The notes under the pieces: generated by a model | The model's database searches: none | The model's input: the letters and a program-made list of their open reading frames with translations, nothing else | What the model was told of the DNA's origin: nothing | Program-made: the position numbers and the translations under genes | From: Thermovibrio sp. | GTDB lineage: Bacteria > Aquificota > Aquificia > Desulfurobacteriales > Desulfurobacteriaceae | Assembly: GCA_015490195.1 (NCBI GenBank) | Contig: WFYG01000036.1 | Span: 37,383-101,382 of the forward strand | Length of the DNA: 64,000 bases | Reading direction: 5' to 3' | In this document: positions 1-7,651 of the stretch, one piece after another | How positions within the stretch are numbered: position 1 is the first letter of the stretch | Layout of the letters: each line of letters starts with the position of its first letter

Positions 1-471
1 TTTCAGTACAAAACGCTTCAAGTTAACAAGGGAGATCCAGTTTCTTCTAAGTGGGATTTTGAGAATATCGGTTTGACTTTTTATTATCAACCAGCCAATT
101 ATTTTAACAACGATTATTTTAAAACAGAGTTTGGTATAACAACAATGTTTGTCAGTTCAACTTTTAAAATAGAAGATAAAAAGTATGGAACCTGGGAAAA
201 TGAGGATATTCCTGCATTTATCCCGACACTTCATCTCTATCTTGAGTTCCAACCTACCTACTACTTAGGTTTATTTACTGGATTTGAAGGATTAAGTTTT
301 ACAGAACAGAAGAGAAAACTTTTCAAAACAGGTATTAAGTACTATATTAATAGCCAGATTTATTTTAGTGCTGGCTACAGATATGAAGAAATTAAAATCA
401 GGGACGAAAACAATACGGACGCAAACTTAACAACCAGAGGATACTTCATAAAAGCAGGAGTGCTATGGTAG
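1..471 (+). CDS. Partial outer-membrane beta-barrel-like protein (5' end outside window)
   Basis: Frame stays open to base 1 (FQYKTLQVNKGDPVSSKWDFENIGL...); alternating aromatic/polar strands and terminal W (KAGVLW*) typical of beta-barrels. Confidence 0.5.
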   Translation, partial: FQYKTLQVNKGDPVSSKWDFENIGLTFYYQPANYFNNDYFKTEFGITTMFVSSTFKIEDKKYGTWENEDIPAFIPTLHLYLEFQPTYYLGLFTGFEGLSFTEQKRKLFKTGIKYYINSQIYFSAGYRYEEIKIRDENNTDANLTTRGYFIKAGVLW

Positions 472-1094
472 AGGAAAAGATAGCAGTAAGTCTGCTTCTT
501 GAAAACAGGTTTCTTAAGGAGCTTCTTGAGAGCTACATAAGGGAGAACCTATCTCACTCTGTTGAGATTTTTGAAGAGTGGGAGGATTCAGAGATTGTTA
601 TCCTTGGCTATAACTACATAACTTCGCCCGACAGCGAAATCTTCAATATTGTGGAAAAAGGAAAAAAACTTCTAATAATGGATTACGACTTTGAGGAAGA
701 TGAACTCGTTATTCTTATCAGTCTTCTTCCGATAAAGGGAGTTATATACAAGGATACACCTGTAGAACAGCTGGAGAAGTGTTTAAAAGTTGTAAGCAAA
801 GGAGAAATCTGGATTAAAAGGATGACATTTGAGAGGCTGATAAAGAGTAACCTTGCCGTTTCCTCTCTAACCCCAAAAGAGATGCTGGTTGTTTACTACT
901 TACTTGAGGGGTTAACTAATAAAGAAATTGGGAGGAAAATGGGCATAACGGAGCAGACAGTAAAGCATCATGTCAATTCAATTCTAAGGAAAATAAATAA
1001 AAGGCACAGAATAGATATAGTTCTTAACTTCTATAGATTTAAAAAACTTATTAAGTTAATTCTTCAGAAGGAGTCGCTCCTTGCCCATGCTTAA
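465..1094 (+). CDS. LuxR/CsgD-like response-type transcriptional regulator
   Basis: C-terminal LuxR HTH: LTPKEMLVVYYLLEGLTNKEIGRKMGITEQTVKHHVNSILRKI; overlaps the preceding ORF; upstream of curli genes. Confidence 0.8.
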   Translation: MVEEKIAVSLLLENRFLKELLESYIRENLSHSVEIFEEWEDSEIVILGYNYITSPDSEIFNIVEKGKKLLIMDYDFEEDELVILISLLPIKGVIYKDTPVEQLEKCLKVVSKGEIWIKRMTFERLIKSNLAVSSLTPKEMLVVYYLLEGLTNKEIGRKMGITEQTVKHHVNSILRKINKRHRIDIVLNFYRFKKLIKLILQKESLLAHA

Positions 1095-2541
1095 AGTGAA
1101 GGGAGCTCTCCTGACGGCGGTTTTAGCTGTCGGGGCAGTTTCCTGGGCTTATGCAGATTCCCGGGAAACCTACTACTGCGTTCAGCTCCTCTCTGCTCCC
1201 AAACTGACCCGGCAACTTGAGAGAGACTTCTTCTTCCTTAAAGGTTTTCCAGACAGGAGAGTTGAAAAGATAGGAAAGTACTACACCCTTAGGGTAGGGT
1301 TCTGGAAGAGCAGAAAGAGGGCTAAGAGTTACTGTAGACTTTTAAAGAGAAAATTTCCGGGAGCCTTTGTCAGAACCTGCTACAAAATTCCTTCTCGCTG
1401 GGTTTTTCCTGAAAGAAGAAAGCAGGAGGTAAGGAAGAGAGTTCTCAGGCGTTGGGAGGAGAGCTCTGAAAGGGAGCTCCCTTCCGTTAACTACGGGGAA
1501 CTTGCAAGAGAGTACTACTCATCCTATACTCCAACTTCTCTTGAGTTTAAAGCCTTTGAGTTTCCCCAAACCAGGCTAAAGAGAAAGGGGAATCCCCTCT
1601 TTTCCGTTGAGGTTTCCGCGGTTAATCCTATTTACGGTAGGAACTTTTACAGAACGGCTCTCTTCTTCTCTAAAAACAGGCTTTCCTTCGGAATTTCCCT
1701 TTTGAAAAGAGAAAAGTGGAAGATTGAGCCCTACGTTCCCCGTCTTATCATACTTGACAAGTTATTAGACAGTGTAACCGGTTTCGGTTTGAAGCTTGGG
1801 GTTCTGAATAGAGAAAACGGGTACGAAAACCTATCTGCTCCTGCTGTTTCACTTTACTGGAACGCTTTTCCATTCAGCGGAGAGTTTACGGCAGGTTTTG
1901 CCGTAAAGAACGGCTACAACGATATTGACCTGAAAAACCTTCTCTTCTCTTCGTTTTACGGTAGCTATCGGTTTTTTCCACATCTTACAATCTCCGGCGG
2001 TATCTTTTTTGAGAACTTAGTAAGGAGAAAGGTTGACTTTTACCCTTTTAAGAGCAGGAGTTACTTTTTCTCCTTCGTCAACTACAGAAAATTGAACCTC
2101 TCTGTTGCTTCTTCAAGTAGAGGCGGTTATCTTGCTGCTCTTTCCTTTAAGATAGGAAACTTTGAGCTTGGTTTCTCTTCCGATAAAAACCTTCCTATGT
2201 CTCTTGCCTCAAAGGGACATCTCTACACAGAGAGGGGAAAGGACTACGTCTTCGTTCCCGATCCCCTAAACCTTCAGAGAGTATCTTTAAAATACTTTAA
2301 AGGAAAGGCGGGTTTCTCTGTAAACTACTACAGGCTGAACGGAGGTAAGGCAATTCTCGGCAGCAATTACCTCTCTTTTAAGAAAAGGGGAACCCTCGGC
2401 TTGAGCGTGGGCGGTTTCTACGGTGTTTCGATGAAAAACCTGTATTTAAACCTCTACGGAGGGCTATTCTTTCCGGGAACTCCCTTTTCAGACAGAACTC
2501 CTGAATGTTCTACAGGCATCAACTTAAGGGGAAGTTGGTGA
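1081..2541 (+). CDS. Exported protein with SPOR-like N-terminal region and beta-barrel-like C-terminus (YjbH-like organisation)
   Basis: Signal peptide; YYCVQLLSAPKL...GKYYTLRVGFWKSRKRAKSYC resembles SPOR; long stretch of amphipathic strands. Confidence 0.5.
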   Translation: MPMLKVKGALLTAVLAVGAVSWAYADSRETYYCVQLLSAPKLTRQLERDFFFLKGFPDRRVEKIGKYYTLRVGFWKSRKRAKSYCRLLKRKFPGAFVRTCYKIPSRWVFPERRKQEVRKRVLRRWEESSERELPSVNYGELAREYYSSYTPTSLEFKAFEFPQTRLKRKGNPLFSVEVSAVNPIYGRNFYRTALFFSKNRLSFGISLLKREKWKIEPYVPRLIILDKLLDSVTGFGLKLGVLNRENGYENLSAPAVSLYWNAFPFSGEFTAGFAVKNGYNDIDLKNLLFSSFYGSYRFFPHLTISGGIFFENLVRRKVDFYPFKSRSYFFSFVNYRKLNLSVASSSRGGYLAALSFKIGNFELGFSSDKNLPMSLASKGHLYTERGKDYVFVPDPLNLQRVSLKYFKGKAGFSVNYYRLNGGKAILGSNYLSFKKRGTLGLSVGGFYGVSMKNLYLNLYGGLFFPGTPFSDRTPECSTGINLRGSW

Positions 2542-3557
2542 GGAAGTTAGCGGCTCTTCTCCTTCTATCCCTTTTTCCTTCCTGTCTTCCGTACAGTATG
2601 AGCCTCTGCCTAAAGAGAGGAGAAGTTAAAAATCCTTCTCTCCTTGAGAAAGAGGCCAAACCATTTGCAGATAAGGGTTTTAAGGAGGGTTACTTCTGCT
2701 ACGGTTACGCATTTCTTCTTAAAAAGAAGCCGAAAGAGGCGATTCCGTTCCTTCTAAAAGCTTACAGGAAGGGATATAGAAAGGCATCTTTATACCTTGG
2801 AAAGGCGTACCTTGAACTGAGAAACAGAAAGAGGGCTGCCTACTGGTACTACAGAGCTATAGAAGACGGTTTTGTAAATAAAGAGTTTTTCAGAGTAACA
2901 GACTACATCTCAAAGAAAGAGCTTGACAAACTTTACGCCCTTGGAAGGAGATACCCGGTTCTTTACCTTTATCTGGGAGACTATTTCTTCAGGAACGAGC
3001 TCTACGACGCAGCTCTCTATTACTACCAGCTTGCCATAAGGTACGGTTTTGAGAGAGCAAAACTCATGGCCGGTCTTTCTCTCTACAAGCTCGGAAATAA
3101 GAAAGAGGCTTTAAATACTCTCTATTCCCTCTACAGAGAGGGTGATAAAAAGGGAGCAGAAGCTATAGCCCTTTTAATTGAAAGGGAGGCCGACCTTTTA
3201 GGGGGCTGTACCATTTTAACCGCCAAAACCCCTGAGGACTTTGTGAGGAAGAGGGCAGAAGTTTTTAAAGAGAAAGAGGAGCTCTACACCCTATCTGCAA
3301 AGTTCTACAGACTTGCGTCAAACGAAAGGAGCTCCCTCAGAGTCCTTAAGAAAGCGGAGTTCTACTCTCCGGATAAGAAGGGGAAGGAGCTCCTTCCCTT
3401 GGGTTTAAAGGCAAGTTCCCTCTCCTATGGTGAGCTAAGGGAACTCTGCCGGAGTGGTGAGGAGTGGGCGGAGCTCCTTCTTGCAGAAAAGAGGGGAAGG
3501 GAATTTTTAAAAGCTGCTAAGGAGTTTTACAAAGTTTTTGGGTTTAAATTTAAATAG
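2505..3557 (+). CDS. Sel1/TPR-like repeat envelope protein
   Basis: Signal peptide (LAALLLLSLFPSC); repeats such as AIPFLLKAYRKGYRKASLYLGKAYLEL and AALYYYQLAIRYGFERAKLMAGLSLYKLG. Confidence 0.6.
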   Translation: MFYRHQLKGKLVRKLAALLLLSLFPSCLPYSMSLCLKRGEVKNPSLLEKEAKPFADKGFKEGYFCYGYAFLLKKKPKEAIPFLLKAYRKGYRKASLYLGKAYLELRNRKRAAYWYYRAIEDGFVNKEFFRVTDYISKKELDKLYALGRRYPVLYLYLGDYFFRNELYDAALYYYQLAIRYGFERAKLMAGLSLYKLGNKKEALNTLYSLYREGDKKGAEAIALLIEREADLLGGCTILTAKTPEDFVRKRAEVFKEKEELYTLSAKFYRLASNERSSLRVLKKAEFYSPDKKGKELLPLGLKASSLSYGELRELCRSGEEWAELLLAEKRGREFLKAAKEFYKVFGFKFK

Positions 3558-3744
3558 TAATCATTATTAATAACCGTTTATGTATTTTCCAGAATTTCTT
3601 TTGAATATTACAGATAGAAAGAGTTTTTGTTCATGGGTTGACTTTATCAGTAACTATTCCTATTTTTCTCGTTAGAGAAAGTAGAATATGGTAAAAAAAG
3701 CTGGAATTTGGACGAAAGTATTAAGAAAAATTAAACTAAAGTTC

Positions 3745-3774
3745 TTAACATAAGTTCACGACTAAAAATATAAG
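3745..3774 (+). promoter_or_regulatory. Candidate sigma70-type promoter for the curlin gene
   Basis: TTAACA (3745-3750), 18-nt spacer, TATAAG (3769-3774). Confidence 0.35.
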
Positions 3775-3808
3775 AAAATTTGAACTTTTAAGGAGTTTAC
3801 AATATTAA

Positions 3809-3883
3809 TACCTCCTCTTATTATTACAGGTGAGGGATGATAAAAATCCCTCAAAACTCAAATCAAAGGCTAAGGAGGAGGTA
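3809..3883 (+). promoter_or_regulatory. Candidate 5'UTR structure sequestering the curlin Shine-Dalgarno
   Basis: TACCTCCTC (3809-3817) is exactly complementary to GAGGAGGTA (3875-3883, the SD); encloses hairpin GAGGGAT/ATCCCTC (3832-3838/3846-3852). Confidence 0.45.
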
Positions 3884-3885
3884 CC

Positions 3886-5730
3886 ATGGGCATCAGGAAA
3901 CATCTCAAAGCAACCCTTGGATTACTCGCAGTGAGCAGCCTTGCGTTTGCCGGAGCTGCTCATGCTGACAACTCAGTTATTGACGTTCAGCAAACGGCAA
4001 ACGGTAGTGGTGCTGCTACCGACAACTTAGATGTTCAGGGAGACAGCAACGTTCTTCTCCTTAAACAGAACGGTAACAACGTTTCATTAGACGGCAAAAT
4101 GGCAAACGGCTCAAACAACGTTGGTAACATCATCAACGGAGAGAAGTACTACCTCAACATGAACGCTACAGACGGTAACAACTACTACGACATAACCTTC
4201 AACGTAAACCAGGATGGAAACGACCAGGTAAACGTAACTTCTGTTAACACAGCAGACGGAAGCAAAATCGGTGAAATAGACGCTGCTGGCAAAATTGACC
4301 TTGATGTTACTCAAAGTGCTGGTTCCAACGTAATAAACGTTGGATACGAAAAGTCAGCTGGTGCTATCTCTTCAACCCTTACTCAGCAAGACGGTGCTAC
4401 TCTCAACATCAACTACGTTGAAACAACAAGTGGCGATATTACACTCAACGCTAGCCAGTCTGGGGGTGCATTCAACGAGATTACACTTGGTAATGACAAC
4501 TTAGCTGTTAAAGCTGCTTCTATGGAGGCTAACTTCAACCAGAACGGTGGAGGTTCCAACAAGATAGACCTCTTTGATATTACAGCTGGTGGAAAGCTCA
4601 CACTTGAAGGTTACAACGGCCAGGACTTTACTCAGAGCGGTTCCAGCAACACCGTTAACATCCACGATGTAGATTCTGCGTCTGATACAACAATGGCTGT
4701 TACTCAGAGTGGAAACAACAACGATGTTCACGTAGATTCTATTGATGCATCTGCAGGAGCTATAACGTTCAAAGTAAATCAGGAAAACGACCAGAACACT
4801 GTAGATATTGCAAATCTTAAGTCAAAGGGTGCAGATGTAACAGCAGACATCAACCAGACTGGTGGTGCTGATACCTTCCAGGTTAGCACAACTGTAACAG
4901 CAAGCGACAATGTAGCTATCAGTGCTGCTCAATCTGGAAGTGGAGATAGTGTTACTCTTGACAGCGTAACCTCCGATTCTGGAAAAGCTCAGCTCACATT
5001 TACACAGAGTGGTGCAAGCGATACTGTAAACGCTGATACCATCTCTGCTGCAAACGACGTTGTAATGAATATTACTCAGTCTGCAGACAACGATACAGTT
5101 AATCTTAATAAAGTTGCTTCCAACAGCGGAGCTGTTAACATCACAGTTGATCAGTCCTCTTCCGACAGTGAATTCATCGTAGCTGATGCAATCTCTGCCG
5201 AGAAGGATGTTAACGTAAACGTTACTCAGGAAAACGGTTCCAACAACGACCTTAAGGTCATGGATGTTACATCAAACAACGGAAGTGTAAACTTCCAGGT
5301 TACTATGAACGGAAGCGACAACTCGATTGGTGGAATTGACGTAGGTGCAACTGCCAACGACCTTGCTGCTGACTACGATGCTGGCCTTGTTCAAGAAGCT
5401 GGAGATGATGCTAGCCTGCTTATAAATGTTTACGGAACAAGCAATACTGTAGCTCTTAAGCAGGTTGCTGGAACAACTGCTGGATTTACCCTTAACATGG
5501 GAGATGAGAACAATACTGTAAGTGATAACACAGTTGCAGTTTACCAGGATGCTGCTACTTCTGCTTACGCAGACATTACTGTTAGTGGTTCCAGCAACAC
5601 CCTCAAGCTCTATCAGACAAGCAGCGGTGCCGACGTTTATGCTGATATTGACATTACTTCCAGCGGTAATACAATCTCTATTACACAGAAGGCTGGTTCA
5701 ACAGGTGCATCATATGTTAAAGTTTACTAA
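3886..5730 (+). CDS. Large curlin-repeat (CsgA-type) amyloid protein, 614 aa
   Basis: Signal peptide (LLAVSSLAFAGAAHA) and many Q-x-G-x-x-N/D repeats (FTQSGSSNTVNIHDV, VTQSGNNNDVHVDSI, FTQSGASDTVNADTI, ITQSADNDTVNLNKV); followed by csgE/F/G homologues. Confidence 0.85.
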   Translation: MGIRKHLKATLGLLAVSSLAFAGAAHADNSVIDVQQTANGSGAATDNLDVQGDSNVLLLKQNGNNVSLDGKMANGSNNVGNIINGEKYYLNMNATDGNNYYDITFNVNQDGNDQVNVTSVNTADGSKIGEIDAAGKIDLDVTQSAGSNVINVGYEKSAGAISSTLTQQDGATLNINYVETTSGDITLNASQSGGAFNEITLGNDNLAVKAASMEANFNQNGGGSNKIDLFDITAGGKLTLEGYNGQDFTQSGSSNTVNIHDVDSASDTTMAVTQSGNNNDVHVDSIDASAGAITFKVNQENDQNTVDIANLKSKGADVTADINQTGGADTFQVSTTVTASDNVAISAAQSGSGDSVTLDSVTSDSGKAQLTFTQSGASDTVNADTISAANDVVMNITQSADNDTVNLNKVASNSGAVNITVDQSSSDSEFIVADAISAEKDVNVNVTQENGSNNDLKVMDVTSNNGSVNFQVTMNGSDNSIGGIDVGATANDLAADYDAGLVQEAGDDASLLINVYGTSNTVALKQVAGTTAGFTLNMGDENNTVSDNTVAVYQDAATSAYADITVSGSSNTLKLYQTSSGADVYADIDITSSGNTISITQKAGSTGASYVKVY

Positions 5731-6148
5731 GGAAAACTTTAAGAAATTAGGGGGAAGCTGCTGGCTTCCCCTTTTTTTAGTTTTTTTTCTGTTTTTTTCT
5801 TCCCTGCCTGTCTTTGCTCAATCTGACGTTGGCTACCTAATAGTAGACCATACTAAAACCCCCTGGGGGCACAGGTTCTACAGAACTTTTACGGAAATCT
5901 GGAAACCCCCTAAAGGTATTGATGGTTACTTCATCTTTATAAAAGAAGAAAAACCAACTTTTAAGCAGAGCTGGATAGTAATTCTCGTGGGTGATAACAT
6001 ATATAAGAGGAAAGTTTTTGTGGCCCTTTTAAAGCCAACAACATCTAACTTTGATATGCAGAGGTACGCTGTAGCTGCTTCCAAAAGGATACTCCGCTTT
6101 CTGCTAACAGATTATCTCAGGTTTAAGATGTACGAGAATACTATGTAG
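5714..6148 (+). CDS. csgE: CsgE-like curli assembly factor
   Basis: Start at ATG 5714 overlaps csgA-like end; DHTKTPWGHRFYRTF...KPTFKQSWIVILVGDNIYKRKVF...; position between curlin and csgF/G. Confidence 0.75.
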   Translation: MLKFTKENFKKLGGSCWLPLFLVFFLFFSSLPVFAQSDVGYLIVDHTKTPWGHRFYRTFTEIWKPPKGIDGYFIFIKEEKPTFKQSWIVILVGDNIYKRKVFVALLKPTTSNFDMQRYAVAASKRILRFLLTDYLRFKMYENTM

Positions 6149-6157
6149 GGAGGAGAA

Positions 6158-6586
6158 ATGAACCTTAAAAGAGCTTTCTGGAAAATTCTGGTTGCAGGAG
6201 GCGTAGCTCTTCTTTCAGCTACAGGCGCCAATGCTTCCACAATGACTTACAGATTTCTAATACCGGCTTTCGGTGGAGACCCTAACTATTTTTATGTATT
6301 TAAGACTGAGGCCGATGCCCAGAACATCTACCATGCTCCCCCTACTCCTACTCAGGAGACGACACCTCTGGAGGATTTTAAAGAGAGACTTCAGTATCTA
6401 ATACTAAGTCAGCTAGCCACTAAGATTGCAAATGCTGCTTTTGGAGAAGAAACTATAAATCCTGGAACTTACAATATAGGAAACTACGAAATTCAAGTTA
6501 CTCCTACCGGAACAGAGATACAGGTTAATCTTGTAGATACAACTACAGGAAACACAACTACAGTTGAGGTGCCCCTATACAAATAG
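6158..6586 (+). CDS. csgF: CsgF-like curli assembly protein
   Basis: Signal peptide then MTYRFLIPAFGGDPNYF, matching the CsgF N-terminal motif (F-x-N-P-x-FGG-x-P). Confidence 0.8.
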   Translation: MNLKRAFWKILVAGGVALLSATGANASTMTYRFLIPAFGGDPNYFYVFKTEADAQNIYHAPPTPTQETTPLEDFKERLQYLILSQLATKIANAAFGEETINPGTYNIGNYEIQVTPTGTEIQVNLVDTTTGNTTTVEVPLYK

Positions 6587-6635
6587 TATAATAAACCTTC
6601 AAATACCCGGCTTCCATTGATGGGGGAATAAACAA

Positions 6636-7637
6636 ATGGTTAAATTTAGACGGCTTATTCTGGGGGCACTCTGTTTTTCTCTTGTTGGTTGTACTTATGC
6701 TCCTCCAAAAACTTCTCTTCCTATGGTCACCCAACCACCTGTAATTGATGAGGAACCTCCGAGTCATAGTCTTTTACAGTTCCTTCCTCCTCCGAAAGAG
6801 GTTATTCCTGTGGCTATTTACAACTTCAGGGACGAAACCGGCCAGTACAAGGTTTACAATAATACAAGTACCTTCTCTACAGCAGTAACCCAGGGTGCTG
6901 CGTCAATTTTGATTAAGGCCTGTTACGACAGCGGCTGGTTTCTGCCTGTTGAAAGAGAAAATCTTGCAGACGTTTTAACGGAAAGAAGAATAATAAGAAA
7001 CGCAATTGAGCAAGAGCTAAGACAGAAAGGTTTGAAGCCTAAAGGAGACATTCTTCCACCTCTTAAGTTTGCTCCCATCATACTTACAGGAGGAATAATA
7101 GGCTACGACACAGATGTTATAACAGGTGGTTTTGGAGCCCGCTATTTCGGAGTTGGAGGTTCTACACAGCTAAGAAGGGACAGGGTTACTGTTTACTTAA
7201 GGGCTGTTGCTGCAAAAACCGGAGAGGTTCTACTCACTGTAACTGCGACAAAAACCATTCTTTCACGTGAAATAGATGTAAACGCTTTTAAGTACGTAAA
7301 GTGGAAAAGGCTGTTTGAGCTTGAAACAGGGGTAACGACAAACGAGCCAGCCCTTTACGCACTTCAGGGAGCAATTGAAAAGGCAGTTTACGCTCTTATT
7401 ATTGAAGGAATAGCGAAAGGCTACTGGCAGCCTAAAAATCCAAAAGATGTTTACTCTCCTGTTGTTCAGGAGTATTTTAAAACAAAAGTTGAGCAGATTA
7501 AACAGGAAGAGGATAACCTTAAAAAGATTCTTGGAAGGGACTTTACCGAAAAAGAGATCGCAGATTACCTGAAGAGGGTTCAGCAGGAGAGAGGTCTTGT
7601 AGTTTGGTTTGAAGGCGATAAAATTAAGAAAAAATAA
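6636..7637 (+). CDS. csgG: CsgG-like curli secretion channel lipoprotein
   Basis: Lipobox LVGCTYAPP; PVAIYNFRDETGQYK...GAASILIKACYDSGWFLPVERENLADVLTERRIIR typical of CsgG. Confidence 0.9.
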   Translation: MVKFRRLILGALCFSLVGCTYAPPKTSLPMVTQPPVIDEEPPSHSLLQFLPPPKEVIPVAIYNFRDETGQYKVYNNTSTFSTAVTQGAASILIKACYDSGWFLPVERENLADVLTERRIIRNAIEQELRQKGLKPKGDILPPLKFAPIILTGGIIGYDTDVITGGFGARYFGVGGSTQLRRDRVTVYLRAVAAKTGEVLLTVTATKTILSREIDVNAFKYVKWKRLFELETGVTTNEPALYALQGAIEKAVYALIIEGIAKGYWQPKNPKDVYSPVVQEYFKTKVEQIKQEEDNLKKILGRDFTEKEIADYLKRVQQERGLVVWFEGDKIKKK

Positions 7638-7651
7638 CGGCAGGTGGGGCA

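Noticed and set aside
4111-4731. Antisense ORFs inside the curlin gene (4111-4314, 4413-4601, 4501-4731)
   Set aside because: Low-complexity translations produced by the repetitive sense gene; no SD or family.
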